Notes: generated from the letters alone by a model not told the origin. DNA of 64,000 nt from Rhodanobacter sp. B05 (GCF_002001085.1 NZ_MUNU01000019.1:496001-560000), one strand, 5' to 3'. Shown: positions 18,133 to 28,155, counted from the stretch's first letter. Numbers and translations are program-made.

Positions 18133-18675
18133 TCACGCGGTGCCCGCGCCGTTGCCATTGAGCAGGTTCAAGGCGGGAGCGATGAACTCCGCGCGACGCG
18201 ACGCGAACTTCTCGATGTCGAGCGCAGCCAGCATGTTGATCGCCGCAACCACCGCGCAGGCGGTGAGATGATCGGCGGGCGGCACGGGCGTTTCCTGCGA
18301 CGCGGGCGCCAGGCTGCCGCCGGACCAGCCAGCGGCGGCCGCCACCCACGCGCCGGCAGACTTGTAGCCGCCCGCATTGGCAAACTCGAATGCGGCACGG
18401 CGGTTGCTCTCGTTGGGTTCGCGCACCCACTTTTCCGCCAGCGACGCGCCCGCCCGATCTTCCGGATTCAATGCCTGGTCGCGTGCGCACTGGCACAGCC
18501 ATGCCACCGCGTAGCGCTTGGGCAACAGGCGCGCCAGCAGCTTCAGCGCATCCTGCACCTGGCCGGCGCCAACCAGCGCCTGCACGGCCATCTGCGCGGT
18601 CATCTCCGGGCGCAACAGGGCACCGGCCGGTTCGGACAGTTCCATCTGTATCGACGCTTGCATCACTGAAGACAT
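18133..18675 (-). CDS. T6SS-linked protein, DUF6931-like
   Basis: A 180-residue, Ala-rich, probably helical and cytoplasmic protein encoded 16 bases after vgrG. Recognisable stretches are MAVQALVGAGQVQDALKLLA, PKRYAVAWLCQCAR, AFEFANAGGYKSAGAWVA and PPADHLTACAVVAAINMLAA. The pattern matches, from memory, an uncharacterised family (DUF6931) found next to VgrG and T6SS genes. The run of paired helices ending in a W-C-x-C-A-R motif suggests a protein-protein interaction module. Adaptor, chaperone or immunity roles are possible; nothing in the sequence decides between them. No signal peptide or membrane helix is seen. Confidence 0.8.
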   Translation of the reverse strand: MSSVMQASIQMELSEPAGALLRPEMTAQMAVQALVGAGQVQDALKLLARLLPKRYAVAWLCQCARDQALNPEDRAGASLAEKWVREPNESNRRAAFEFANAGGYKSAGAWVAAAAGWSGGSLAPASQETPVPPADHLTACAVVAAINMLAALDIEKFASRRAEFIAPALNLLNGNGAGTA

Positions 18676-18691
18676 CTGCGCGTGCTCCCGT

Positions 18692-20656
18692 CTAGCCGAT
18701 CATGATGATGCCACCGGACAATTGCGCCATGCCGTCGCCCTTGAGCGACAGCATCGAGCCCTTGACCGTGGTCATGCCGCTGCAGGAAACCTCCATCGTG
18801 GCGTTGGCTTTCGCCGTCACCGTGGCGTCGCCGCTGATATTGATCTTGACGCCCTTGATGTCGATGTCGCCGCTGGCTTTCAGCACGATGCTGGATGCGC
18901 CGCTCACCAACTGGATCTCCGTGCCGGCTTCGAGCTTGAACTTCTGGCCGATCGTGGTGGTGCCGTTGCCGGTGACATCGAGCTTGTCATCCTTGCCCAC
19001 GGTCAGTTTGCGGTTGCCGGTGATGTCCTCGGTCTGATCGTTCTTTATCGTGACCTTCTGGTCGTTCTTGATGGTGATGGTCTCGTCGTGATCGATCGCG
19101 ACGACATGATCGTTCTCGACCTCCTCGTGCATGTCCTTCTGCGCATGCAGGAAGAAATCCTCGCTGCCCTTCTTGTCCTCGAAGCGGATCTCGTTGAAAT
19201 CATCCGCGCCGCCGCCTTCATGGCTGCGGCTCTTGATCCCGCTCTGGGTCTTGTTGTCCGGCAGCGTGTACGGCGGCATGTTGTCGGCGTTGTAGACGCT
19301 GCCGATCACCAGCGGCCGGTCCGGATCGCCTTCGAGGAAACTCACCACCACCTCCTGCCCGACCCGCGGAATGTTCACCGCGCCCCAGCCCTTGCCGGCC
19401 CACGACGAAGCCACCCGGACCGGACAGGAAATATGGAAATTCTCCTTGTCCGGCTTGTTCCAGTGGAAGGTCACCTGGATGCGGCCGTACTTGTCCACCG
19501 AGATGTCCTCGGCGGTGTCGCTGCCGGACACCACGGCCGTCTGCAGGCCCACAACCCTCGGCTTCGTCGCCGTCGGCATGCTGCGGAAAGGCTGCCGACT
19601 CTGGATCACGGAAAAATGGCAGAAGAACTGGTCGCCGCCCTGCTCTCCGGAAACCTCGGGGGCATTTTCGATGTGCACGGTCGAGCCGACCACAAGGTAT
19701 TCCTTGTTGAGTTCGCTGCGCGGAAATTTCGCCAGTGTAAACAGCGCCCCGGTCACCACGCCGCAGACGTTGGTCGACCCGGTGCACAGCGATTGCGCCA
19801 CATTGATCGCCTCGAGTCGCACCTGCGCATAGTGCTTGCCGCCATCGCTGGTGTCGTGGTCGCCCGGATAGTCGAACGAATCCAGCTTGGGAACCGTGTG
19901 GTTGCCATCCGCGTTGCTGATCGAGTCGGTGCCGAGCAGCGAGGTCTTGGGCTTCATCGGGTCGTAGTCGGTCAGCGAATACTTGATCGTCTGGACCGAC
20001 CGCGCCGAGGCGAACTCGGTGATCGCCGCGTCCGTCGTCGCCTTGTTGTTGCCGGTCTGCGGCCGGTACGGAAGCTCGGCGTAACCCCCGGTGGCCGCGT
20101 GCGCGCCGAGCGAATCGGCCAGCACCATCGTGTGCACGCCGTCGCCATGCTGGAAGAAATAGTAGATGCCTTCCTGCTCCATCAACCGGCTGATGAAATT
20201 CAAACAGTTCTCGCGGTACTGCACGCAGTACTCGCGCTCGTCGTACTTGCCGCTGAGACTCAGCCTGACGTCGCCGTAGCCGATATCCGCCAGCACGCTC
20301 TTGACGATGGCCGGCACCGACATCTTGAGGTAGATGCGGCAATCCACCTTGTGCAACAGCAGCCACGCCTTCGGCACCAGGGTCACCGCATACTCGGCCT
20401 GGCGCTTCTCCGAGAAGCTCTCGAACCCGGTCTGCGAAATCTCCGAAACCATGCCGTTGAAGTGCCGTTTGTAGCCGTCGGTGTCGAAGGTCGCCGTCAT
20501 CGAACTGCCGAGCAGGGGCAACAGGGAAAGATCGCTCTGGTTGCTCAACAGCCTGAGGTGGTAGGAGAACAGTTGTCCCAGCTGCTCGCTGCCCGACAAG
20601 CTGGCAGCCTGAAGCTTGTCACCGAGGTCTGACTTCAGTGTCAATTGATTCGGCAT
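18692..20656 (-). CDS. vgrG: T6SS spike protein VgrG (TssI)
   Basis: A 654-residue spike protein that sits on the Hcp tube and carries effectors. Residues 1 to about 370 are the gp27-like part (ISRLMEQEGIYYFFQHG is diagnostic). The gp5 OB-fold follows (DKYGRIQVTFHWN, VRVASSWAGKGWG, PRVGQEVVVSFLEGDPDRPLVIGSVYN), then a beta-helix needle of alternating residues (QKVTIKNDQTEDITGN). The protein ends right after the needle (GGIIMIG) with no extra domain, so it is a structural VgrG and not an evolved effector. A TATGAT -10-like element lies at 20710-20715 upstream. Neighbours are a TPR-methyltransferase upstream and the DUF6931-like gene downstream. Confidence 0.96.
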   Translation of the reverse strand: MPNQLTLKSDLGDKLQAASLSGSEQLGQLFSYHLRLLSNQSDLSLLPLLGSSMTATFDTDGYKRHFNGMVSEISQTGFESFSEKRQAEYAVTLVPKAWLLLHKVDCRIYLKMSVPAIVKSVLADIGYGDVRLSLSGKYDEREYCVQYRENCLNFISRLMEQEGIYYFFQHGDGVHTMVLADSLGAHAATGGYAELPYRPQTGNNKATTDAAITEFASARSVQTIKYSLTDYDPMKPKTSLLGTDSISNADGNHTVPKLDSFDYPGDHDTSDGGKHYAQVRLEAINVAQSLCTGSTNVCGVVTGALFTLAKFPRSELNKEYLVVGSTVHIENAPEVSGEQGGDQFFCHFSVIQSRQPFRSMPTATKPRVVGLQTAVVSGSDTAEDISVDKYGRIQVTFHWNKPDKENFHISCPVRVASSWAGKGWGAVNIPRVGQEVVVSFLEGDPDRPLVIGSVYNADNMPPYTLPDNKTQSGIKSRSHEGGGADDFNEIRFEDKKGSEDFFLHAQKDMHEEVENDHVVAIDHDETITIKNDQKVTIKNDQTEDITGNRKLTVGKDDKLDVTGNGTTTIGQKFKLEAGTEIQLVSGASSIVLKASGDIDIKGVKINISGDATVTAKANATMEVSCSGMTTVKGSMLSLKGDGMAQLSGGIIMIG

Positions 20657-20775
20657 GTCCGTTCTCCCCCAGCGGTTCCGGCAGCGCGCGCTGCGAAACC
20701 AGTCCGACTATCATACGTCTCGCCTGTTTCGGGAGTCCATTCGCGCATGCGGTGCCAGCCAAGGTCCCAGCCGCT

Positions 20776-22206
20776 TCACACCCCGCTCTTGCGTGCCAGC
20801 ACCACCCAGCCGGCGACCTGCGTGCCCAGTTCCTTGCGCAGGGATTCCCCGACGATGACCGACTCCCGAAAGCCCGCCGCCTCCAGCGCGCGCTCGATGC
20901 AGGCGCGGCTGTGCCGATAGCGCCCGCTGGCGGCCAGCTCGACACGATCGCTCTCACCGACAAGCGCCTCCAGCGTGAACGCCAGCCAGCCGCCGGGCCG
21001 CAGCGCCGCATGCGTCGCCGACAGCACCGGCACCAGTTCGCCGAAGTAGATCAGCGTATCGGCGGACAGCACGATGTCCCAAGCCGACGAGCCCGCCCGC
21101 AGCCAGGCAGCCAGCTCGGCCTCTACCAGTTCGTCGTAGCCACCGCGCAGGCCTGCCTGCGCCAGCATGCCCCCGGACAGGTCCACGCCCACCAGGCGCC
21201 GCGCATGGGGCCTGATCAACGGGCCGCACAGGCCTGTCCCGCAGCCGGCATCCAGCACGTCGAGCATGGCCTGTGGCGCGCCGAGCTTGGCAACCAATGC
21301 CGCGACGAGGATCTGCGGCGCACGATAATCCAGGTTCTTCAGCAGTTGCTCGTCGAAACTCGCGGCAAAGGAGTCGAACACATTGCGCACGTATGCCTCG
21401 TCCGCCTGCACTGGTGGCGCCTCGCCGCCGCAGGCGGCGAACAGGTGACGCGGCACCGGATTGTCCGGCTCACGCACGAGCCATTCGCGATAAACCGCGA
21501 CCGCCTCCTCGCTGCGACCCAGCATGTACAGCGCCACGCCCAGTTCTTCGCGTGCACGCACATCCGCATCGTCATGCAGGACGGCGTTCCTGAAGCACTC
21601 CACCGCCTGTTCCACGTCGCCGGTGTCGTGCACGTGTCTGCAGCGGAACATCCCCATCAGGTAGTGCGCACGCCCGAGCTGCGGCGCCTGCGCCAGCAGA
21701 CGGGCGTAGGCCTCGAGAGCCTCATCCTCGCGCCCCTGCACGTCGAGCACCAGGGCCAGGTTGCTCAGCGCATCATGATGCTGCGCCTGGCAGACCAGCG
21801 CGCTGCGATAACAGGCCTCGGCCTCAGTCAGTTGATCGCACTCCTTGTGTATGTTGCCGAGGTTGTTGTGCGCGTCGGCATGCAGCGGCACCGCACGCAG
21901 TGCCATGCGGATCAACCGGATGCCTTCCTCGCTGCGGTTGCGCTGGTGGCACAACACGCCGAGGAAATGCAGCGCGTCCGGTTGTCCGGCCTGGCGCTGC
22001 AGCACCTTGCGGTAGAGCACCTCGGCGACATCCAGCTGATCGGCCCGATGCGCGGCGATTGCTTCGCCCAGCATGACCGCAACACCCTGGGCGAGCGCGT
22101 CCGCATGATGCTTGCGCCTGCTTCGAGCGGGCGGAGCACGCTTCAAGTCGACCCCCGTCGTCGTTCGATGCGCCCGCGACAGACTCCTGCCGAGGACTCC
22201 AGCCAA
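20776..22206 (-). CDS. TPR-repeat SAM-dependent methyltransferase
   Basis: A 476-residue protein lying between the PAAR and VgrG genes. The N-terminal half has several tetratricopeptide repeats (PDALHFLGVLCHQRNRSEEG, ADAHNNLGNIHKECDQLTEA, HDALSNLALVLDVQGREDEA, ADVRAREELGVALYMLGRSEEA). The C-terminal half is a class I methyltransferase with the SAM motif LDAGCGTGLCG, then VGVDLS and ALRPGGWLAFTLEAL. TPR-methyltransferase proteins of this shape are common and mostly uncharacterised; the substrate is unknown. Its position suggests it modifies or loads a spike component, or that it is itself cargo; both are inference. The frame opens with TTG at 22206 and has no good ribosome-binding site, so the true N-terminus is uncertain. 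Confidence 0.85.
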   Translation of the reverse strand: MAGVLGRSLSRAHRTTTGVDLKRAPPARSRRKHHADALAQGVAVMLGEAIAAHRADQLDVAEVLYRKVLQRQAGQPDALHFLGVLCHQRNRSEEGIRLIRMALRAVPLHADAHNNLGNIHKECDQLTEAEACYRSALVCQAQHHDALSNLALVLDVQGREDEALEAYARLLAQAPQLGRAHYLMGMFRCRHVHDTGDVEQAVECFRNAVLHDDADVRAREELGVALYMLGRSEEAVAVYREWLVREPDNPVPRHLFAACGGEAPPVQADEAYVRNVFDSFAASFDEQLLKNLDYRAPQILVAALVAKLGAPQAMLDVLDAGCGTGLCGPLIRPHARRLVGVDLSGGMLAQAGLRGGYDELVEAELAAWLRAGSSAWDIVLSADTLIYFGELVPVLSATHAALRPGGWLAFTLEALVGESDRVELAASGRYRHSRACIERALEAAGFRESVIVGESLRKELGTQVAGWVVLARKSGV

Positions 22207-22256
22207 TCGGCATATCGCGTCACCGCTGGCACGGAGTCCGCGGCTCCAGGCACCGG

Positions 22257-22544
22257 CTAGTTGATGATGACCGTGGGACAGCCAAGCACGATGGTCCCAC
22301 CGTGGGCGGTGAGGTCACCCATCCGTGCCGCGGGCAATCCGCCAATCAGCACCTTGAACGAACCCATGGCGATCACGTCGGGCGGACCCACACAAGTGGC
22401 CATGTCGCTCACCCTTGCCGCCGGCAAGCCCCCGATCAATACCGTCGGCGCCCCCGGCGGCAGGATCGGACCGCCGACGTGGGGCACGATGCCGGTGACC
22501 ATCGGACATACATGCATGTCGGTAGCGCGTGCAGCAGGAGGCAT
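22257..22544 (-). CDS. PAAR-domain T6SS tip protein
   Basis: A 95-residue PAAR protein that caps the VgrG spike. It begins MPPAARATDMHVCP and has the family's repeated pattern: VLIGGLPAARVSDMATCVGPPDVI is followed by a second VLIGGLPAARMGDLTAHGG, then a terminal VLGCPTVII. The Cys and His residues at the expected places (His11, Cys13, Cys51, His80) would bind the zinc ion at the tip. It has no extra toxin domain, so any cargo must be bound, not fused. It is the first gene of this T6SS block. The next gene is 50 bases downstream, and tldD ends 110 bases upstream on the same strand. Confidence 0.95.
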   Translation of the reverse strand: MPPAARATDMHVCPMVTGIVPHVGGPILPPGAPTVLIGGLPAARVSDMATCVGPPDVIAMGSFKVLIGGLPAARMGDLTAHGGTIVLGCPTVIIN

Positions 22545-22654
22545 GCCGAAATTCCGTGTTGTCCGCCGAGCGGGACGAATCCGGATGGTACGCCAGTTTT
22601 CCGGTTCGGATCAGGGCCGGGCGGGCGTGTCGTCGAGGAGGGTTCCACCGGAGA

Positions 22655-24094
22655 TCACGATGCCGTCCCGCCCACGGTCATCGAATCAATCTTCAGCGTC
22701 GGCTGACCCACACCCACAGGCACGCTCTGGCCGTCCTTGCCGCAGACGCCGACACCCTCGTCCAGTGCCAGGTCGTTGCCGATCATCGAGACACGGGTGA
22801 GCACCTCGGGGCCGGAACCGATCAGGGTGGCACCCTTCACCGGCCGGGTGATTTTCCCGTCTTCGATCAGATACGCCTCGGAGGCTGAGAAGGTGAACTT
22901 GCCGTTGGTGATGTCGACCTGGCCGCCGCCGAAGTTCGGCGCATACAAGCCCTTCTTCACCGAGCGGATGATCTCGGCCGGATCGTGCGAGCCGGCCAGC
23001 ATGTAGGTATTGGTCATGCGCGGCATCGGCAGCGCGGTGAACGATTCGCGGCGCCCATTGCCGGTGGGCGCCATGCCCATCAGGCGGGCGTTGAGCTTGT
23101 CATGCATGTAGCCCTTGAGGATGCCGTCCTCGATCAGGGTGGTGCATTCGGTGGGCGTGCCTTCGTCGTCGATGCTGAGCGAGCCGCGGCGACCGGCCAG
23201 CGTGCCGTCGTCGACGATGGTGACGCCCTTCGCCGCCACGCGCTGACCGATGCGGCCGGCGAAGGCGGAACTGCCCTTGCGGTTGAAGTCGCCTTCCAGC
23301 CCGTGGCCGATCGCCTCGTGCAGCAGCACGCCGGGCCAGCCCGGGCCGAGCACCACCGTCATCTGGCCAGCGGGAGCGTCGACCGAATCGAGGTTGACCA
23401 GGGCCTGGCGCACCGCCTCGTCGGCGAACCCGAGCGCGCGGCCGTTCTCGATCAGTTCGCGATAGCCGTAGCGGCCACCGCCGCCGGAATAACCCTGTTC
23501 GCGGCGGCCGTTCGCTTCGGCGATCACCTGCACGTTCATGCGCACCAGCGGGCGCACGTCGGCGGCCAGCGTGCCGTCGGAGGCGGCGATCAGGATGGTG
23601 TCCATGGTCGCGGCGAGGCTGACGATGACCTGCTTGATGCGCGGGTCGCGCGAGCGGGCATACGCGTCGACTTCGCGCAGCAGCGCGATCTTGTCGGGAT
23701 TGGGCAGGCTCTCGACCGGGTCGATCGCCGGATACAACGAACGGGCGTTGTGCAGCGCCAGCGGCTTGCCGGCGCCGTTGCCGTCGTGGGCGATCGCGCG
23801 CGCGGCCTTCGACGCCTCCAGCAGCTGCGGCAGCACGATCTCGTCGGAATAGGCGAAGCCGGTCTTCTCGCCCGAGATCGCGCGCACGCCCACGCCCTGC
23901 TCGATCGAGTGACTGCCGTCCTTGACGATGCCCTCCTCCAGCGTCCACGACTCACTGCGCGAATGCTGGAAGTACAGGTCAGCGGCGTCGATCGACGGCC
24001 CCATCAGCTGGGCGAACACGCGGTCGAGGTCGCCGGTGGCGATGCCGCCGGGAGACAACAGCTTGCTTTCGGCAAGGGAAATCAGGGAATCCAT
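22655..24094 (-). CDS. tldD: metalloprotease TldD
   Basis: A 479-residue TldD/PmbA-family zinc protease, cytoplasmic. The metal site is clear in [14 protein letters not shown] (His259, Glu260, His264). Nearby family signatures are [22 protein letters not shown] and, near the end, [12 protein letters not shown]. In Escherichia coli TldD works with TldE (PmbA) to process microcin B17 and to degrade unfolded peptides and CcdA. No pmbA gene lies in the window. The gene follows yhdP by 101 bases, the same yhdP-tldD order seen in many gammaproteobacteria. Length is normal and all key residues are present. Confidence 0.96.
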   Translation of the reverse strand: MDSLISLAESKLLSPGGIATGDLDRVFAQLMGPSIDAADLYFQHSRSESWTLEEGIVKDGSHSIEQGVGVRAISGEKTGFAYSDEIVLPQLLEASKAARAIAHDGNGAGKPLALHNARSLYPAIDPVESLPNPDKIALLREVDAYARSRDPRIKQVIVSLAATMDTILIAASDGTLAADVRPLVRMNVQVIAEANGRREQGYSGGGGRYGYRELIENGRALGFADEAVRQALVNLDSVDAPAGQMTVVLGPGWPGVLLHEAIGHGLEGDFNRKGSSAFAGRIGQRVAAKGVTIVDDGTLAGRRGSLSIDDEGTPTECTTLIEDGILKGYMHDKLNARLMGMAPTGNGRRESFTALPMPRMTNTYMLAGSHDPAEIIRSVKKGLYAPNFGGGQVDITNGKFTFSASEAYLIEDGKITRPVKGATLIGSGPEVLTRVSMIGNDLALDEGVGVCGKDGQSVPVGVGQPTLKIDSMTVGGTAS

Positions 24095-24195
24095 GGGCTC
24101 GGCTTTTCTCTACACAATCCGCAACTGTCCCACATGGGGCCACAGCCGGCCACATTAAAGCGGCACGCTGCAGATCCGGTACACCCATGGCGGAA

Positions 24196-27100
24196 TCAAG
24201 GTTGCGTGGAGCTGGTTGCCGGCGCCACCACACTGGTCGCCGGTGTCAGCAGCAGGCTCGACGCCGGCGGCGTTACGCTGCCGGGCGCGGCCGGAGCGAG
24301 CAAGGGAGGAATCGGGGGCGCCACGGCACCGTGCTTTTCGATCAAGGTGATCTTCGGATCATCCCAACTGCCGGTGATGCGGTAACGCGCGCTGGCAGCC
24401 TTGTTCAGGCCCCTGCCGAGCAACCCCTGCACCGCGAAGCCGGCCGCCGCTCCGATCGGGCCGCCGACAACCGCACCCACGATCGGCAGACTGTTGCCGA
24501 CATGCGGTACCACCCGCATCTCCTGGTCGTAATCCCTGGCGCGCAGGCCGGTGCGGCCGGTGACGGTGATGTTCGCGGCGGGACCATCGATCACCAGGTT
24601 GCTGGTGCTGGCATCGCCATGGGCCAGCCGGAAATCACCGCTGATCGAATCGAAACCCAGGCCCTTGCCGAACACGTCGCCGAAATCCAGGGTGAGTCGA
24701 CGTGGCAACTCGGCCAGCGAAACCAGGCCGAGCAAGCGACCCACCCCGGGCGAGCTGGCCTCGGGGATGCGGCCGTCGCTGACATGAATGCTCAAGTTGC
24801 CATCCATGGTGGCCAGCGACACCGCACTGGGACTGCCCGGCCAGGTGGCATCGAGCTGATCGCTGGTCTTGCCGCCCTGGACCAGGCCGTCGTAGCCGAA
24901 CGCCCCCAGCATCGCGCCGAGGTCCTCGGCCGAAAAATTGATCCGCATGTGCGTGTGGCTGTCGCTGGGCGTGCCATTCCAGTCGCCGCTGGCGGTGACC
25001 TGTACCTGCCTGGACAACGCCCGCAACTGCTCGATGTGCATGCCGTTCGGGGTCGGCCAGGTTTCCAGCCGAGCCTCCCCGAGCCTGGCATCGCCCAGCC
25101 GCAGGTCGCCTATCCACAGGTGGAACGGCGGCAGCGCCGCGGGATTGATTCCCGTATTCGCCGGGTCGGGCGCTGGCGTTGCCGCATCGACCGCAGCGGC
25201 AGACTGGCCAGCCGTCTGGCCGGTGCCGCGCTTTGCCTGTTGCGCAGTCACGCCCTTCGGCCAGTACAGGCGCTGCAGGCGCGCCGTGACGCCACGCTTG
25301 TCCAGTTGCTGGGTAGGCACGTTGAAGTTGCCCTCCATCGCCGTGCCCTTCACGTCCACGCTCAACACGCCCGCTTGCGGCGTGGCGCGCAGCGCCAGCG
25401 GCCCAAGCGGACTGCCGAACCAGCCGGCCCGGTCGGTGCTGACATCGAGGCTCTCCAGGCCCGGGCCATCGCCACCCGCGCCGGCCGCCACCTGCCGCAC
25501 CCAGCCGGTGATGTCCAGCGTGGCGGCGTGGCCGCGAATGCGCAGGTCACGCGGCGGCAGCACCTGCGGCATCTGGTCACCCAGGGCCAAGGTTCCTGCC
25601 AGCGGTTGCCCCGTGCCGTTGGCGAGCCTCAGATGACCGCGCAGCACCTGGCCCAAGCTCAGTTGCACATCGCTGCCGTCGATCGGCAAGCTCATCGTGA
25701 GGTGCAGCGGCAGGCTGCCCGCGGCAGGCTTGTCCAGCGGCGCCGGCAGTTGCAAGGCAATGCCGTCGAGCGACGAGTCGACGCTCAGCGCCTGCGCCAA
25801 TGCATCGCTGCCCGACGCGTGCGCGAGGGTGAAACCGATGTTGAACTCGCTGCGCCCCTGCGCAAGCGCACCCAGCCAGTTGAGCGAAGAATAGTCCTGC
25901 ACCAGCTCCGCCACCTGGTAGTTGCCCTGCAGGTTCGCCGACAACACCGTGGCCGGATCGGGGTTGGCGCCGGCGATCGCCAGTTGCAGGCGGGACGGCT
26001 GACCGTGGAACACGGTGTCCATCGGGCCGGCCTGCAGGCCATGCAGGTCGAAACTCAGCGGTCCGTTGAGTTTTTCCAGGTCCAGCTTCCAGTCCGGGGC
26101 GGTGAGGCTGGCATCGCTGAGCTGCGCGGTGCCATCGAGTTGTGCATCCTCGACCCTCGCCAGCGGCAGGCTCAGGTGAAAACCGAACGTGCCACGCCCG
26201 CCCAGGTTGAGCTTGGCCAGTGTATCGGACACACGGTTGGCAATCGGGCTCTTGCGGGCGAACTCCAGCAGGCTCGCGCCGCTGCCGCTGCCGTGCACGT
26301 TGAGGTCGAGCAGGCCCTGACCGAAGTCTGGGATCAATGCCACTGCGCGATCCGCCTTCACCCCCAGCGCGTGGCCCGCGCTGGTTTCCACCAGCATGCC
26401 GCTGTTGACGAAGCTGGCCACGGCATCGACGCCTTCGGCGCGAGGCCAGGCGCTGCCGTAGTCGAGGGTCAGGCCGCTGATCTGCGCACGCGCCTCGAAA
26501 CGCCCCTCGTTGTGATGGAACGGCCAATCCGCCAGGTCGCCATGCACCAGCACCTGCGCCTGCCCGAGCTGACCCGCCACCAGCGCCCGATCCAGCCACG
26601 CGACGGTGGCCGGTGGCATCACGTTGACCGGCCAGAACAGTTTCGCGGCAGATACATCGGCGTGATCCAGCGTGGCGTAAAGATCAAGCGAAGGCGCGCC
26701 GCCCTGCGCCGGCAGCACCGCTTCTCCGCGGGCGCTGCCCGCATAGCCGGCGCCGACGAAATCCAGCGTGTCGGTACCGATGTGCCAATCGCCATCCTGC
26801 GACCAGAACGCCAGCGTCCCGGCCAGCTTCGACAGCACGAACGGTTGCCGGAACACGCGTGGAAACTGCAGTGCAGCGGCCTGCTCCGGCAGCTCCAGCG
26901 AAAACGCCTCGGCATCGCCGCGCAACTCCCCCTGCAGGTCGCTTACGCCCGGCAGCTTGTCGACCGGATCGATGCCCAGCCCGTCGAATTGCAGCACCAG
27001 CTCGCGCAGCCCTCCCGCGCGGGTCCAGTGCAACCCGACACGATCGAGTTCGCCACGCGGATGGCCACTGCCCAGCCAGCGCGCCAGCGACGGCGCCAGA

Positions 27101-28155
27101 TCCGGCTTCAAAGCCAGCCAGGGCAGCAGCGGCGCGAGCTGCAGCTTGCGCGCGACGGCATCCACGCCGAGCCGGGGGGTGCCGGGTTGTCGCAAGTCCA
27201 GCACGGCGGCGCCGCCGTCATCACCGCCCCAGCGCAGCTCGTAGCCGTCGTCCAGTTGCCGCACGCCGGCAAGACCGTGCAGCGATGCCACGCGGGCGGT
27301 GCCACCCCCGACGGCGCTTGCGGCAAGCGTATCCAGGTCGAAACGCACCAGGCTGCTGACCAGCTTCCCGTGGCGCCAGTCGAGCCAGGCGCTCATGCGG
27401 CCCGCGCCACCGTCGATCCGGTAGCCGGCCATGTCGATGCCCTCCAGCAACGACTTGAGCTCGGCGGCATCGACGCTGAACCAGACCTGCCCGGCACGCC
27501 CGTCCTCGCGAAAGCGGCCGACCGCATGCACGCTTGCGGCACTCACGCCCTCACGCCGCAGGGTGCCACCGAAGCGGATCTGGTTACCCTGGTGGCTCAG
27601 GCGCAACTCCCGCGCCACCAGCGCATAGCGCTTGCCTAGCGTCGCATCCGTCACCTCCACGCGCAGGTCATCAAGCCAGAGATCGATCGACCATCGACCC
27701 AGCGACAAGGGCTGTCGATCCGCACCACCCGACACACCGATGCCGTTGACATGCCAACCGGCCGCGTCATGCAGCAAATCCAGTTGCAGGCCCCGCGCGT
27801 ACACGTTGAACAGATGCCGCGATGGCAGCAGCCAGCCGCCGAGATCCAGCCGCAGGCGGGATTCCGGCAAGCGCAGGACGGCGCCGCGCTCCCCGGCCGC
27901 CGGGCCGACGACCACGCCATGCATGACGAACTCCGGACCGGATGCGGTCCAGCGGCCCTCCATCGACGCGAAGCTGACCGGGCGCTGCAGGCGCTCGCTG
28001 AGCTGCTCGGCCACCCACGCCGGGTGCCGCGCCAGCAGCGGCAGCAGCAATTGCGCCAGCGCCGCCAGCACGGCAAAGAGGATCACCAGCACGCCCGCCG
28101 TCCAGCCCAGGCCACGGCCACAGCCGTGCAATCGTCGCCGCCACAACATGTTCAC
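24196..28155 (-). CDS. yhdP: YhdP-type AsmA-like envelope protein
   Basis: A 1319-residue protein anchored by an N-terminal membrane helix (WTAGVLVILFAVLAALAQLLLPLL), with the rest predicted to be periplasmic. YhdP is one of the AsmA-like proteins (with TamB and YdbH) thought to bridge the envelope and carry phospholipids to the outer membrane. The body is long beta-rich sequence, consistent with the lipid groove of this family. The conserved end is visible (MRVVPHVGNSLPIVGAVVGG, AASARYRITGSWDDPKI) and is followed by a Pro/Ala/Ser-rich tail of about 50 residues. It lies 21 bases after rng and before tldD. The length is slightly above E. coli YhdP. Confidence 0.92.
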   Translation of the reverse strand: MNMLWRRRLHGCGRGLGWTAGVLVILFAVLAALAQLLLPLLARHPAWVAEQLSERLQRPVSFASMEGRWTASGPEFVMHGVVVGPAAGERGAVLRLPESRLRLDLGGWLLPSRHLFNVYARGLQLDLLHDAAGWHVNGIGVSGGADRQPLSLGRWSIDLWLDDLRVEVTDATLGKRYALVARELRLSHQGNQIRFGGTLRREGVSAASVHAVGRFREDGRAGQVWFSVDAAELKSLLEGIDMAGYRIDGGAGRMSAWLDWRHGKLVSSLVRFDLDTLAASAVGGGTARVASLHGLAGVRQLDDGYELRWGGDDGGAAVLDLRQPGTPRLGVDAVARKLQLAPLLPWLALKPDLAPSLARWLGSGHPRGELDRVGLHWTRAGGLRELVLQFDGLGIDPVDKLPGVSDLQGELRGDAEAFSLELPEQAAALQFPRVFRQPFVLSKLAGTLAFWSQDGDWHIGTDTLDFVGAGYAGSARGEAVLPAQGGAPSLDLYATLDHADVSAAKLFWPVNVMPPATVAWLDRALVAGQLGQAQVLVHGDLADWPFHHNEGRFEARAQISGLTLDYGSAWPRAEGVDAVASFVNSGMLVETSAGHALGVKADRAVALIPDFGQGLLDLNVHGSGSGASLLEFARKSPIANRVSDTLAKLNLGGRGTFGFHLSLPLARVEDAQLDGTAQLSDASLTAPDWKLDLEKLNGPLSFDLHGLQAGPMDTVFHGQPSRLQLAIAGANPDPATVLSANLQGNYQVAELVQDYSSLNWLGALAQGRSEFNIGFTLAHASGSDALAQALSVDSSLDGIALQLPAPLDKPAAGSLPLHLTMSLPIDGSDVQLSLGQVLRGHLRLANGTGQPLAGTLALGDQMPQVLPPRDLRIRGHAATLDITGWVRQVAAGAGGDGPGLESLDVSTDRAGWFGSPLGPLALRATPQAGVLSVDVKGTAMEGNFNVPTQQLDKRGVTARLQRLYWPKGVTAQQAKRGTGQTAGQSAAAVDAATPAPDPANTGINPAALPPFHLWIGDLRLGDARLGEARLETWPTPNGMHIEQLRALSRQVQVTASGDWNGTPSDSHTHMRINFSAEDLGAMLGAFGYDGLVQGGKTSDQLDATWPGSPSAVSLATMDGNLSIHVSDGRIPEASSPGVGRLLGLVSLAELPRRLTLDFGDVFGKGLGFDSISGDFRLAHGDASTSNLVIDGPAANITVTGRTGLRARDYDQEMRVVPHVGNSLPIVGAVVGGPIGAAAGFAVQGLLGRGLNKAASARYRITGSWDDPKITLIEKHGAVAPPIPPLLAPAAPGSVTPPASSLLLTPATSVVAPATSSTQP

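Noticed and set aside
20742..20757. A sigma54-like site (TGGCACC...GCGCG) upstream of vgrG.
   Set aside because: The -24 half is good, but the -12 half matches only GC, and no sigma54 activator gene is in the window. A TATGAT element lies closer to the gene.
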